A stretch of 64,000 nt of DNA from Leishmania mexicana MHOM/GT/2001/U1103 (GCF_000234665.1 NC_018334.1:124001-188000); one strand, 5' to 3'. Numbered from the stretch's first letter, positions 10,856-22,772 are shown. Notes: generated by a model not told the origin, from the sequence alone. Made by a program: numbers and translations.

Positions 10856-11619
10856 ACATACACACACACACATGTACATACACATACACATATGTACATA
10901 CACATACACATATGTACATACACATACACATATGTACATACACATACACATATGTACATACACATACACATATGTACATACACATACACATATGTACATA
11001 CACATACACATATGTACATACACATACACATATGTACATACACATACACATATGTACATACACATACACATATGTACATACACATACACATATGTACATA
11101 CACATACACATATACACAACAATACACATACACATATGTACATACACATACACATATGTACATACACATACACATATGTACATACACATACACATATGTA
11201 CATACACATACACATATGTACATACACATACACATATGTACATACACATACACATATGTACATACACATACACATATGTACATACACATACACATATGTA
11301 CATACACATACACATATGTACATACACATACACATATACACATACACATACACATATGTACATACACATACACATATGTACATACACATACACATATGTA
11401 CATACACATACACATATACACATACACATACACATATGTACATACACATACACATATACATATACACATACACATATGTACATACACATACACACACACA
11501 TATACACATACACATATGTACATACACATACACATATGTACATACACATACACATATGTACATACACATACACATATACATACACATACACACACATACA
11601 CATATGTACATACACACAG
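10856..11619. repeat. CA/TA minisatellite, 20-bp unit (TACATACACATACACATATG)
   Basis: About 760 bases of tandem repeats with a 20-bp consensus containing the palindromes CATATG and ATGTACAT, roughly 35 units. There is one clear interruption near 11113-11122 (ACACAACAAT) and several shorter variant units in the last 280 bases. It lies in the spacer just downstream (3') of the calpain-like gene ending at 11960, so it is probably within or beside that gene's 3' UTR. The apparent long reading frames through it arise only because 20-bp repeats lack stops. Confidence 0.95.
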
Positions 11620-11959
11620 CCACTGACAAAACGGTGCTACACGCCAATGACGGTGTCCAATACGACCTTGTGCGAGAAACACACGTACCACATTTCGTCC
11701 AAATGGCGGTGGCGATGGCACAAAGAAAAAACAAGAAACTAAAGGAATACATGAACACACAACAGCCACACGACACACACCATCCAATATCACGGAAAGA
11801 AAGCACGCAAGACGCTCGCACACAACATTCCTTGCGAGCGTGCGGCACAGACTCCCTACTCTACATCGAACGTAACGGGATGAAGCACATGAGCACCTGA
11901 TCGGTGCTAAGGAATGTCTTTGCTTCTGCGCATGCTCGTCGGCGAGCACGTGCGTGCTG

Positions 11960-14584
11960 TCACTTGGTGCCTGCCGCTATCATTGGCGGTGGCACATCGC
12001 TGCCGCCAAGCACAAGATCGACAGTCACTCCCGAGCCGTAGTGCATGCGCAGTTGCCCTGGTAGGTAACTTTGGTAGTTCATGGCTGTCGCGCTCACCTC
12101 CATCGAGGACTCGAGGAGGATCGGCCGACTGAGATCCTGAAAGAGAGCGGCCCCTGGTTTCGCCGTCATGAAGCGCACGGTTGCCGTGCTGCTTTCCGGA
12201 GCTGCCAGTGGCGCCGCAGAAGACACCGATTCTGCCGCGATTAGTTGGGCTGTTATGGTGTACGCCACATCGGGCGAAATGGAGTGCAGAAACGCCGCAA
12301 CATAGTAGGGGCCCTGTCGCGGGTCTAGCAGATGCCCGGCGGTCACCTCACGCTCATACACAAAATGCGGCTCTTGAGCAACCTCAAAAACATCAGGGGT
12401 GTCGCCGCTGCTGCCACAAAACTGAGCTCTGTCGCCGCTGCCCTTGGAGTACAGCAGGCAGCTCAGCCCCGCTAATGTTTGACTTGCACGCATTGAGGGA
12501 TTACCAGCCTTCACTGCCTGCGTCGGCCAACCGACCTCATCGCGGTCCCTCTGCGTAACGCTCGCCAAGAGGCGCGTTGGTGCCGTCACTGTCACTTCCA
12601 GCACCACAGACGGCTGGCGCTGCGTAAACTCAGCCTGCACCTTCACCGTCCCCCAGTCGCTCGTCAGTGGTGCCATACAGCCGCCTTGGAAGTACTGCGG
12701 TAAGTCCTCCAGCGCCATCCACAACGTGTCCCCCGCCGTCTCCTCCATGGCGAACACCAGATCGCTCACCTCGTCGACCCACGACTTTCCGGCGCGGCGC
12801 CAAAGGTCAAGCCACGACTCCGCCGACCTCCTCTTCTCAGCCGTCTGACGCAGACGCGCGACGCACTGCCCATCGCCGAGCGTCTCAAGCCCCAGCACCA
12901 CAGTGGAGACGTTAGGGTCGAGTCCGACATCCTCGTACAGCACCACCAGCCGATCGTCTATCTCCTGTGTGCGGGCGGTGCCGCGAAAGTAGGGTTGCAG
13001 CCAGCACACCAAGCTCGGGATCTCCGTCGGTCGTTGCCGCAGCAGCCTCTTCATGAGCCCGAAGAAACTAGTTGCCTTGACGGTGGAGTCACGCAAGTCC
13101 TCGTGTGCTGGCCAGATGTCGCGCAGCACCGTGCAAGGCCCTCCGGTGAGCGCGCGGACAAAGTGCTCCAGAGGGGCCTCCCGCATTGCAGCGTAGGAGC
13201 CGAGCGACTTTGCGCACGCCTTCTCTAGCAGAGGCAGCCACAGCACCCGCAGGTCGTCAGCACAGTGGCTGAACTCGGGGCATCGTGCAGACGCAGGAAA
13301 GAACTCGTCCAAGACACAGGGCCACCACCAGCCCCCTGTGCACAGCCTCACGTGATAGGCCCCGACAGCTCGGTCGCGCTTGCCCTCCTGGGCCCCCTGC
13401 GGATGAATGAAGAGGCGGTGCAGCGCCTGGGGCCAGAGGCACGTAAGCCCGATTGCAACAGAGAGGAGTAGGTGGTTAGGGAACAGGCGTCCCGCACGCA
13501 AACCGTTGGGGTGACGGACGGGGCCGCGGAAGAGACGCACCTCGCGACAGGAGCTGTCATCGGCGGGGAGGTAACTCGCAGGCAGGCGCCAGTGCAGAGG
13601 AGGCACATAAAAGCTGTCCTGGCCGTGGCGGTAGAGGGAGGCGTGGCTTGGGAAGAAATGCGGGTCGACAAACCGAATCTGCCGCGCCACGCATCGGGCG
13701 ACGAGGTGCGTCGCTGACACGCTACGGCGATCCGGCAACGCGGCATCCGGGCACGAGGTGGCAAGAACGCCCCAGTGCTGCCGCGGCTCCGCGCACAGTG
13801 CCTCATCCTCTTGGGTCGTCGCTGCACGCCTCGACAGGAGTGTTGCCTTGGAGAGGTTCTCCAAGCCCACCACTCTGCCCGTGAGCAACACCCTCGTCTC
13901 CTCAGGCCCCAGTTCCATCGACAGCTCCTGCTGCGCCCCATCGCCCTCTACCGTTACAGAGTGCCCTGGCGTCACCGTCGATCCGGCCGCGATGCGGTAT
14001 CTCACCTGCACCGTGTAGTATCGAGTGTCGTTGTAGAAGGCCCAGGCGCCCCCGTCCGTCATGATGCAGTACAGCACCCCCTCATCAATCGCGGAGGTGA
14101 CTGTGCCCGTCACAGAAGGTCCACAGTACCGGAAGACGGAGGTCTTCTGCCTCCATGTCGCAGGCACCGGTAGAGAGTCGGGGTCTATAGTGGTCTCGTC
14201 GAACTCGTCCGGAGCTGATGACATGCTGAGCGCCGGGGAGTTTCTCTGCGGCAACACGCCAGGTATCCCAGACGAGGTGTCGCGCAAGAGTGTGCACGCC
14301 ACAGACGTGAATGAGAGAGCTGGAAGGTTGGTATCTGATGGTGCCGTCACGTTCTCTGACACGGATAGCGCAGCCAGCGGCCCCGCTACCTCGCGTAGCG
14401 CCGCGATTCCTGCGTGGAGTGCCGCGATGCGCTTCTCCAGAGCTGAGCGACGCGCAGCCTGCTCATGGCTGCGCGACAGACGTTCTTCCAGTCGCTCCAG
14501 CTTCCTCGAATTCCCCGCGAGGGCAGCCCTCAGAGAGGCGACAGAGACGGCGTCCAGCTGAAACGTGTGATGAAGAAACACCAT
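11960..14584 (-). CDS. Calpain-like protein with fully degenerate catalytic triad
   Basis: An 874-residue calpain-like protein. An N-terminal coiled-coil-like segment (about 10-80, rich in Leu, Arg and Glu) precedes a DUF1935-type domain (about 153-255, with AFYNDT), then a strongly diverged calpain core and a beta-rich C terminus. At the nucleophile position the sequence is LFPNHLLLSVA, so His371 replaces Cys. The region that should carry GHxYxV reads as an Asp/Asn/Val-rich stretch without that His, and the usual RNPWG motif is gone. All three catalytic residues are thus lost and the protein is surely not a protease. The Asn-His pair at the nucleophile site is shared with the 1497-residue neighbour, suggesting these two are sister paralogues. 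The frame opens at a TTG at 14623, but the first ATG is at 14584. Confidence 0.88.
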   Translation of the reverse strand: MVFLHHTFQLDAVSVASLRAALAGNSRKLERLEERLSRSHEQAARRSALEKRIAALHAGIAALREVAGPLAALSVSENVTAPSDTNLPALSFTSVACTLLRDTSSGIPGVLPQRNSPALSMSSAPDEFDETTIDPDSLPVPATWRQKTSVFRYCGPSVTGTVTSAIDEGVLYCIMTDGGAWAFYNDTRYYTVQVRYRIAAGSTVTPGHSVTVEGDGAQQELSMELGPEETRVLLTGRVVGLENLSKATLLSRRAATTQEDEALCAEPRQHWGVLATSCPDAALPDRRSVSATHLVARCVARQIRFVDPHFFPSHASLYRHGQDSFYVPPLHWRLPASYLPADDSSCREVRLFRGPVRHPNGLRAGRLFPNHLLLSVAIGLTCLWPQALHRLFIHPQGAQEGKRDRAVGAYHVRLCTGGWWWPCVLDEFFPASARCPEFSHCADDLRVLWLPLLEKACAKSLGSYAAMREAPLEHFVRALTGGPCTVLRDIWPAHEDLRDSTVKATSFFGLMKRLLRQRPTEIPSLVCWLQPYFRGTARTQEIDDRLVVLYEDVGLDPNVSTVVLGLETLGDGQCVARLRQTAEKRRSAESWLDLWRRAGKSWVDEVSDLVFAMEETAGDTLWMALEDLPQYFQGGCMAPLTSDWGTVKVQAEFTQRQPSVVLEVTVTAPTRLLASVTQRDRDEVGWPTQAVKAGNPSMRASQTLAGLSCLLYSKGSGDRAQFCGSSGDTPDVFEVAQEPHFVYEREVTAGHLLDPRQGPYYVAAFLHSISPDVAYTITAQLIAAESVSSAAPLAAPESSTATVRFMTAKPGAALFQDLSRPILLESSMEVSATAMNYQSYLPGQLRMHYGSGVTVDLVLGGSDVPPPMIAAGTK

Positions 14585-14655
14585 TGTCCCGTGTGCAGCG
14601 GTGGTCGAGGGAAGACTAGTCAACGCGGAGGTGCGCCACTCCCTGCAGCGTGTCT

Positions 14656-14685
14656 CTGCGTTTGAACGGAGGGCGGAAGGGAATC
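14656..14685 (-). promoter_or_regulatory. Candidate trans-splicing signal
   Basis: On the minus strand a C/T-rich tract (14668-14684) is followed by AG at 14656-14657, about 70 bases before the ATG at 14584. Confidence 0.4.
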
Positions 14686-17124
14686 GGCGTGCCTCCGTAT
14701 CACGCGTCTGGTGCCCCTATGCGAAAAAAGCGAGCCACAATCACAAAGACAAGTATGCATACCTGTGATTGCGAATCAGCATATCCGTTCATTCGCCATT
14801 GTCGGAGAGAGAGAAACAGAGCGGGAGGAGGGAAAGTGGTACACGGAGGCCGAGAGCGCCTCAGCATATTTGTCTCCGGCGATTTCGACATCTCGCATGT
14901 CGGCAGCCGTGCCCCCCTACACCGCGGGGCCACACGAGCAGGAAGCAAGCACGTCTCTCCACAAGCGCATGCGTGCATGAATACACCTGCACTCGGGTAC
15001 GGACGAGGGTGCAGACTCACGTGTCCTTCTAGTCTTTTGCCTCCCCTCTCACTATGGCAATTAGTGTCCGTTCAGGCATTTATGCCACATCACGGTTCTC
15101 CTCATGTCCGCTGGCCGCTGACAGCACAGCAGTACAACTAGCAGTGAAAAACGCGTGAAAGCTGCGTCATGCCGTCACGAAGCACCGCATAGCCGGCAAT
15201 ACCGTAGACAAAACAATTTTCGAGAGCAGAGAACAGAAAGCGTGTTCAACGTACAAGTCACCGGCACACTCGGCACACAGTCCAGAGAGTCGGACACGCA
15301 CAGTCCCGCTCGCTGCGCTGCCGCACCTTCACCGTTGGCGGGGCCATGTCCCCACCGCAGTACCGTGATGCCGGCTTGCTCGGTTGCCCGCTTCGCGCGC
15401 GGGGCTCCCCATCCGCCCAATGCCGACGGCCGCCTGGTGCGCCGACGAGTGCGCGCTGCGGCACACGGGCACCGCTCGTCCCGAGCACCCCCGGCGCTCC
15501 CGCACAGCGCGGCCAACCATGGGTCACCCAGCGCAAAGCGCAACCGCACAGACGGCAGCCGCCCCGCATCCGGGAGCCGCCACAGTCCACCAGCAGCAAT
15601 CGCCACGGGCCCGGCCCTCAGCCACTGTCGTCGCAGCACACACCCCAGCGGTTCCATCGTCCGGTTCCCCGTCCGCTCCGCGCGCAGCCTCCTGACGCCG
15701 CCTCCCCCAACGCAGACACCGCTCGCATCCCCGTCGAAAGCCGCCCCGGCAGCACCTGGAGGCCATTGCCGCTTCGTCGCCGTTGACAGCGACACCCAGC
15801 CGGCATGCCGCCGGCATCGCCGACCCCCTGCCTGCCGCACGCCTCAACACCTGCCTGCAGCCCACATGCCGTCGATCTGCGCACTGGCTCGCTCACTCCT
15901 AGCACACCGCCGCCCACCAGGAGCAGCCAGCCGGCCCCGCTGTCACCGTCGGCATCGCCCCAGCGCCTCATCCTCACACCACCGGCATCGCTGTCGCTCA
16001 CACGGAGCCCCCGCCCCTCACGCATAGGTGCCGGCGAAAGCGAGGCCTTCCGGTCCGCCACACCACCAACGCCGCACACCGCGCCCGACACCACGCCCCC
16101 ATGCCGCCGATGGACAGCACCGCCGCGTGCGGGTCCATCGCCAGGTCCCTCCTGCCCGCCAACAGCCGGCCCCGATCTCAGAGACTGCCAAGCTGCGCCC
16201 ACCCTGTCGCGCTCCAGATGCTCTGCCGCAGTCGCCCCCCGATTCCCACAAGCTGCCGGCACCCCCACCAGCGGTACAGCGGCGCGTGCGGGTGCCGGCT
16301 GCCACGGGACGCGTGCAACAGCGCGCCCGCTCCATTCCGCTGCCTCGCCCTCCTCCTGTCCGCTCCCGCCGTCCCCCACTCCCTCCCCCATCCCGTGCTC
16401 GACCCGTGGCAGTGGCACCCCGATCTCCCGCTCCCCTGCCAGCGTCGGCCCCCTTCGGCCCGTCTCACCGTCCCATGCGCCTGCTCCCGGTCAAACATCA
16501 GGGCCACGGGGCCCATCCTCCGCTCGTCCCGGGAGCGCACGCCGCCGACGGAGAGCCCGCACGAAAACAGCACCCGAGTGAGGACGCAGTCCACGACGCC
16601 CCTCAAGGCCAGCGCTCCGTCGCGGCTCCCTCCATGCAGCGCCGCGGATCGTCGAGAGCACGACGATGAGGGTCCGCACCGCGTACCAGCCTGGGCAATA
16701 CGGGTCGGCAATGAGGATGTGGACAGGGCGGGTGCTCAGCAGGGCCCACGTCACGCCGCCCTCAAGCAAATGGCACCGGCAGCGCTGGGCGGCGGTGGCA
16801 TCTCCATAGCAACGACGACCACAGCGTCCACGCACTCCGGTCCGCGGCGTCCGCGGCAAACGGCGCCGCAGTTGCTTTCTACGCGACAAGCAGTGCCCAA
16901 TCCGCCCCACCGTGGATGCCCAGTACAGCAGGTGCTACGACGCCAACCACCCCACTGATCGAACACGGAGGAGGCAACAGACGAGCGCACGCGAGTCCTC
17001 TTTCGTCAGTACAGAGGAAAGCGACCGACCACCTCAACGGCGGCGACACACACGCCCTCCCAGTCCAGCCCCCGCTCGTCAGAGGTCCGTATCCGCTCCT
17101 TCTCCCGGCAGCCGGCGCGGGCGC

Positions 17125-17385
17125 CTTCCACCGACCACCTCGCAGCCGCCTCCAGCCAGCTGCCGCACGGAAGGGCCCTCCACGCCACGGGCGCACTCCC
17201 CCGACACCCGCAATCCGCGCACCGGCGCACAGCGGAGGAGGGGCCCCCTCCGCACCGGCAACACCGCAGCCGCCTACGGCGCACACCGCTCCGGCACGCC
17301 CCCTACAGCGTCCGAGAGGGGTCGCAGAACGGAGGTCGACCAGTGGGCCCGGCATCATCGGCTGCAGCGCATACAAGCCCGTCCG
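17125..17385. repeat. ~260-bp direct repeat, internal copy 'a' of unit 1
   Basis: Begins around CACCTCGCAGCCGCC and runs to CCGGCATCATCGGCTGCAGC. A diverged direct copy lies at 22485-22772, on the other side of the amastin gene, and further copies are at 25415-25625, 31290-31555 and 36965-37260. Confidence 0.8.
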
Positions 17386-18589
17386 CAGGCACCGGCACAC
17401 TCGCCCGCAGGCCTGCAGCGGAGAGGACGAGGCAGCCAGGAGACGGCGGGCGCGCCAGTGCCCCGTCAGCATCCACTCACCAATGCGCACGCACGCACCA
17501 CAGCACACAAACACACACGCATGCGCACGCGTCAGCGACTCCGCCCGTGCACCGCGCACACACCGCGCGAGTCCGCCGCATCGCCCCCGTGCATGCACGC
17601 CTGCCATCCCAGCACAGGCAGCCGAGCCTCCGCAGCCGCCGAGCGTCCTCCCGCAGCAAGTGCTCGGCAACACACCCGCACTCGCACGCACCTCGCGGGC
17701 CCCACGTCGCAGTGCGTCACCGTGCAGTGGCGTGTGCATCCGACGGCTCACCGTCAACGCACGCCGGCAGAGCCACGGCAGCGATGCGACGTTACTAGGA
17801 GGCGACGCCACCACCAGCGCGCCAGCCGCGCGGGCATCCGGAAAGCAGCACACCGCACCGCATGCGGCAGCATCACATGCACCGGCAGCAGCGCCACCTG
17901 TGCCGCCCACCGCGCACACACAGATGTCGGTGTTGCCTCTCCCCGCATCCCGCCTGCCCAGTCCGCCGGAGCGCGTACCGCTGCCGGCCCATGGGTCTCT
18001 CCCCGTTTTGGTGTGCGGGGGGTCGCGCTCACCCCGGCGGTGTCGCTCCCCATCCTCGTGCCTCGCCATGAAGCACGCATGAGACAAGCGCCAAGGCGCA
18101 GCAGAGAAGAGAGGGGCAGACGAGGAGGAGTGAGCGCACATGGAGGCGGCGTCGCCGCGAGGCACACACACACACGCACATAGCACAGCCGCGCCGCTGG
18201 CAGCAGCAAGGTGCTCGCCGCACCCCCTACCCCTCCCCTCGCAGAAGGGGGGTGGGGGGGGCGAGCCCAGTGCCGGCGCGCACGCCGTCGGCATCGCCCA
18301 GCGGACGTCACGAGAGCGCGAGTCCGAGAGAGGCATAACGACCAGAGCCGCGCGCGAGGGGACGTAGCACAGAAGGAAAGACAAAGCGAGAAGAAAGGGG
18401 GCGAGAGGCACGCGCACACACGCGCTCCGCCGTCCCGGGTCGACGCAAACGCGAGCCGTCTCGGCGAGACGAAAGCGTCACACCCCGTCACGGCCCGGCG
18501 CGCGTGCTCCGCCCCTCTCGTTTGGAGGGTTGGCGGTCTGCGGTTGGCGTGGCTGCCGGACGCACGGCGGCACTTGCCGGCGCCACACC

Positions 18590-19066
18590 ACACCGACACG
18601 TCCACAAACACACGAGCTCAGGCACAGCGCACCCGCCTCCGTTGCACCACGGCTGCATCCCGGTCGCCATGGACGCACCGCCTCCCGCGCATCCGGGGCA
18701 TGCGCCTCACCGGCACATCCTGTGCGTGCTCGTCCCCTCCTCGCGTGCGTGCGGCGCTAGCAGCGCAAGGCGGAGACAAGGGTGCACGGCATGCCTCCGT
18801 CCACGCGGGGCGCGACCACGGTCCTGCTCGAGGGCGGAAGCGGCGACGTCAGTCGCGTGGGTAACAGGGGGTGGCCTAGGTGCATCCCGGGCGAGCGCAG
18901 AGAGGAGGTTGGCCAGCCGCAGGACAGGGCCTTTTGAGACCCTGTGCTCTGCCGGCAGATGCCATGCCTCCCCCCTCACACGCCTCAAGCCGCGGCATGC
19001 CGTTATGCGGTGTAGACACTCTCCACACCCGCGTCGGGAGGACTCGGTGGTGTGACGAGGCACCCA
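18590..19066 (-). mobile_element. SIDER-like degenerate retroposon
   Basis: About 480 bases whose best conserved part (18878-19066) shares ordered motifs with four other elements in this window: CCTAGGTGCA, GGAGGTTGGCC, CGCCTCAAGCCGCGGCA, GTAGACACTCTCCAC and GGAGGACTCG. This pattern and the position in a presumed amastin 3' UTR fit the short non-coding SIDER retroposons of Leishmania, which influence mRNA stability or translation. The assignment to SIDER rests on recalled sequence character, not on a database match. Orientation is called on the minus strand, like the gene. Confidence 0.6.
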
Positions 19067-20418
19067 AACAAACAACGCAGAGGAAGATACGACACAGGAA
19101 AGGTAAACAGATAATAAAGACTCAGCAAGCAAATAAGTGGACGCGGGCAAACGCACACACGCGCACGCCGTGCGGCACAGTAGCTCATCGAGGGGAGGCG
19201 CCTGTCGACGCGAAACCGGAAACAAGCGAGAGACGGAGAGGGGCGCCGCGCGCGGTCGTCAGGACGGCTCCAGAGAGCAGCAACGCGCAAGCGCCACATG
19301 CACATGCACGACGTCACGTCGCCTCCGCAGCCGCATCGGAGCCGCCTCCGCCTTCCTACACGTCTCGCCGGCCCCGCACTCCCCTGCACGCCGGGGGTGC
19401 CCTCCTGTGTAGCAGCGGGTGCTTACGCGTGCGCGCACACGTAGGGCATGCATGAGGCGCGAAGGAAGAAGAGCAAGACCTGCCATCGTCCCCCTCTGGC
19501 GTTGCGTGTGCACCGGTGTGTCGCCTGCACCCGCCACCACCACACCAGCGCACCCCGTCTCCCCTCGAGCAGTCCGTGCGGTGTGCGCCAGGGGGTGAGG
19601 CAGACACGCAAGGGCGGCGGCCACCGCGGAGGCGAGAGACACCACAGAGACGCGGTGCGGCGCTGCGCCTCCCGCCGCTCTCTCAAGTGCGTCCGTCTCT
19701 CCCCCTGCCCTCCCCGCACCCCTCGCCGCCCTCGCCGCCACGCTCCGTCGCATTCCCGCGGTCACCGTCCGGCCCTGGCGGCGGCCGTGCCATCCCCTCG
19801 CTGCCCCTCTCGCGCTCTCGGCTCACAAAGGGTCGTCGGGCGGGCGAGCCTGAGGGCAGGGTCGTCGGTGCGCCCGTCCCCGCTAACGGTGCGTCGCCCA
19901 CTGCAGAGCGCACGGCGCCGTGCAGCGCAGCACAGGCAAAAGCGGACGGAGCGGCGGGCACGGCGCATAGGGCACGCGCAGGAGAGGACGAGGACGGCCA
20001 CGCAGAAACCGTCATCACGCCAGCACGCGCTCGCACACGCCGCACGCGCACTCGACAGCGAAGCCACATCGACACTCGACAGGGAGCGCGCACGCACCGA
20101 CAGCCGCGCAGCACCACGCGAGCGGGGAAACAGACGCCGCAGCGCAGAAACATAGAGGGGCTCATCACGACGTGCGTGCCAGGGTGCGCGTGCGCGGCGG
20201 CACCGCATCGCCAACGGGTCACCCGCGCCGCGCACGCACGCACGAGGCGGCGGCGAGAGAGAGGGTGCCGGCGAAAGGCCGAGGCAAGCGTCCGCAGCCT
20301 CCGCGCCCTCCGTCTGTCCCGTCGGGATCAGCTCACCCGGCCACTCCACCACGACGCCTCGGTGGAGCTGCCGCGCGGATGTCAAGTTCGACCGTCCGTT
20401 CCTGTCGCACTCTCCCTC

Positions 20419-21006
20419 CTACTGCTCCGCTGCCTTTGTCACCGCCGCATGCTCTTCCGCCTCCTTACCGGATTGCCCGAGTTGCCACGGGAGCATCAGG
20501 AAGATGATGTTGAAGATATCCAGCGCCCAGGCAAACACGAAGAGGCTGAACCCAGTGCCGAAATTGTAGGCTAAACTCAGCGGTTGGCAGTTGGGTTCCT
20601 TGATTCGGTAAGTCACCACCATGAGCGCCCAGACAAAACCAGCGGTGACAGCACCCACGATGTTCAGCACCAGGCAGAGCCAGCGGAAGCAAGCGCAGCA
20701 GTACAGCAAAAGGCAGCCAAAGAGCAGTGCCGCGCCGTACACAAAGATGGAGATAATAGCGAACGCCTCAGCAGCGCGGAAGTTGTCGCGGATGCGCGGG
20801 CAATCCCCCCACCCGACGTTCAAGGGGAGGGTAATCTGGGGCTTTCGGCAATTGCTCTTTCCACCCCACAACGTGACGCAGAATTTGTGGACAACGATGA
20901 ACTCCGGTTTTATGTAAAACATATCGACTCCTGTGCCGATCATCACGAACACGAACGCAATGAGCTGGAGCACCACGTAGATGATGACGCCGAGCTTCAC
21001 CGCCAT
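20419..21006 (-). CDS. Amastin-like surface protein, copy 1
   Basis: A 195-residue four-helix membrane protein. Predicted helices lie at about 4-26, 80-104, 106-132 and 150-174. The first loop, residues 27-79, should be extracellular and carries the amastin signature CVTLWGGKSNC at 43-53, matching the published pattern with Trp, Gly and the closing Cys. Amastins are trypanosomatid surface glycoproteins, many of them abundant in amastigotes; their biochemical role is not settled. The frame stays open about 310 codons upstream, but a clean pyrimidine tract with AG sits 24 bases before this ATG, so translation should start at 21006. The C terminus is short (ending AAEQ) and lacks the acidic Glu-rich tail of the other two copies. 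The 3' side is followed by several kb of repeat DNA with a SIDER-like element. Confidence 0.93.
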   Translation of the reverse strand: MAVKLGVIIYVVLQLIAFVFVMIGTGVDMFYIKPEFIVVHKFCVTLWGGKSNCRKPQITLPLNVGWGDCPRIRDNFRAAEAFAIISIFVYGAALLFGCLLLYCCACFRWLCLVLNIVGAVTAGFVWALMVVTYRIKEPNCQPLSLAYNFGTGFSLFVFAWALDIFNIIFLMLPWQLGQSGKEAEEHAAVTKAAEQ

Positions 21007-21029
21007 TTTCGAGACCGCACAACGCAGAG

Positions 21030-21050
21030 CTGAGAGAGGCGAGGCGGAGG
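21030..21050 (-). promoter_or_regulatory. Candidate trans-splicing signal of amastin copy 1
   Basis: On the minus strand CCTCCGCCTCGCCTCTCTC is followed by AG (21030-21031), 24 bases upstream of the ATG. The same sequence precedes all three amastin copies. Confidence 0.6.
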
Positions 21051-22484
21051 CACACAGCACAAAGGGCGAGGCGCAGGGTCTGGGGGTCGAGACGGCGCAA
21101 CAGAGCGGGCGAGGAGGGCGCGGGGTGCAGGCCGGAGACAGCGAGGGAGAGCCTTGACAGCACATGCACAGGTGCGTTGCGTCGACGTTCATGCGCGCGT
21201 TGTCGGTGTTCGGTGGGGGGTGCGCGCGTGTTGTGAGAGGGCGCAGACGGACAGGGGCGAGGAGAGAGGAGGGGACAGAGACACAGAGAGTGGGGAGGCA
21301 GGGGGAGGTCACAGGCAGCGGAGACTGCCAGGCGTGCGCAGCGGCGGCAGATGCGCCGTTGGCTGGCATGCGCACAGACAAAAAGCAGCAGGAGAGGAGG
21401 CCGGGGCATGTGCCGCGCGCCGCACAGCGAGGACGAGGGGGAGAGAGTGCAACGACACGCAGGCGCACAGCACACCGCCCGGTGCCTCCGGCTGCGTCCT
21501 TCTCGCTTCCGCGTCGCCAAACGAGCGCCTGCGCGGCCACGATGGAGACCCGTGCGCAGGCGAGCCGGGCCGCCACGGCGTGCGGGCGGGCGGCATGCAG
21601 CACCGCCACCACGCACCGTCGCACCCGAGCACCGGCCCGCACAGCAGAACACACACCGACCACAGCAGCGCCGGGGGAGACACCAGCACACAAGCACACA
21701 GACCCCGTCGCGGCACACAGCAGGCAGGGGCACGGCGGCTGCGCAGACGGACCCAACACGCACAGACACCGCACCACACCACAGACAGACGTCAGCAGCG
21801 AGCAGGGGGTGTGAGACGCAGCCACACCGTGTGCGCGCGATGCGCCGACGAAGGCGCCGGTGCCAGTCGCAGCACGCGAGGGGGCCCTGCATCCGTGCAC
21901 ACGCCCCTCCGCCCAGACACACACGCGCTCGCACACACACACCACCCGCGCTCACCCATCACATCCTCACTTCACAGCGCGCCTACAGCCAGCACCACCG
22001 GGAGGCGCAGCGCACAGGCCTGCCGCCGAGCACCCACGCACACCCTGCGCGATCGCCCAGCGCCATGTCCCGCAGCGCCGCACAGCCCTAAGCAGCCTGG
22101 CATCCCTGCGCCTTCCCGAACAGATACCGCGCCCGTCACAGGCGGCAAGCAGCTCATCCAAGCCGCCTCCGCCACGGCACACCGCGTCCACAAACACCTC
22201 CCCGCAGAGAGCCTCCACGCAGCCCCGGAGGTGCCCCTACGCCGGCGAGAGCCGCTCCAGTCGCCGCCCGGTCAGCAGGTCCGCGTAGAGGTCCAGAGCA
22301 GGGGCAGCAGCGTGTGCGCCACGGCCAGCGGCGCCGGCCGCAGCACCGCCACGGTGTCGCACCTGCGGCGTCCGCGCAGCCACGCGTGTCCGGCTAACGC
22401 CCATCGACAGGCGATGCGCCGCGCTCCCGGCCGACCACTGCAGCGCCACCGTCGTTGCTGGCACCGCTGCCGCACCCGCTCCTT

Positions 22485-22772
22485 CCACCGACCACCTCGC
22501 AGCCGTCCCAAGCCAGCTGCCGCACGGCAGGGCCCTCCAGGCCACGGGCGCACTCCCCCACACCCGCACACCCTCCCGCGGCACCACAACCATTCACCCA
22601 CCCGCAATCCGCGCACCGCCGCACAGCGGAAGAGGGGCCCCCTCCGCACCGGCAACACAACAGCCGCATACGGCGCACACCGCTCCGCCACGCCCCCTAC
22701 AGCGTGCGAGAGGGGTCGCGGAACGGAGGGCGATCAGTGGGGCCCGGCATCACCGGCCGCAGCGCTGTACGA
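22485..22772. repeat. ~260-bp direct repeat, terminal copy 'b' of unit 1
   Basis: A diverged direct copy of 17125-17385, with an extra stretch containing CACCCTCCCGCGGCACCACA. It is near-identical to 36965-37260 at the right end of unit 3. The assembly gap begins at its last base. Confidence 0.8.

Larger units (their letters stand above)
14785..22772. repeat. Amastin repeat unit 1 (~8 kb, very GC-rich)
   Basis: From the motif CCGTTCATTCGCCATTGTCG at 14785 the sequence is near-identical to that starting at 23080 (unit 2). The part from about 17095 also matches unit 3 from 31264. The unit carries one amastin gene (20419-21006), a SIDER-like element and two copies of a ~260-bp direct repeat. 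Relative to units 2 and 3 it lacks about 330 bp near 19130-19140. Its right end stops at the assembly gap, at the same base motif (GCTGTACGA) where unit 3 ends at 37260. Apart from the amastin I see no convincing gene. The many open frames on both strands reflect the low frequency of stop codons at this GC content. Confidence 0.9.

Noticed and set aside
10856..11619. CRISPR-like array
   Set aside because: The 20-bp units are contiguous without spacers, and the genome is eukaryotic; this is a minisatellite.
10409..11949. Repetitive frames (VYVYVHMCMCMYICVCV type) through the minisatellite
   Set aside because: Open only because the 20-bp unit contains no stop in several frames; all frames and both strands are equally open.
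20419..21945. Amastin with a ~310-residue N-terminal extension (open in all three copies)
   Set aside because: A perfect pyrimidine tract and AG lie between the extension and the MAVKLG start, so the extension would be removed from mature mRNA. Its Cys/Arg/Pro-rich content does not resemble amastin or a signal sequence.
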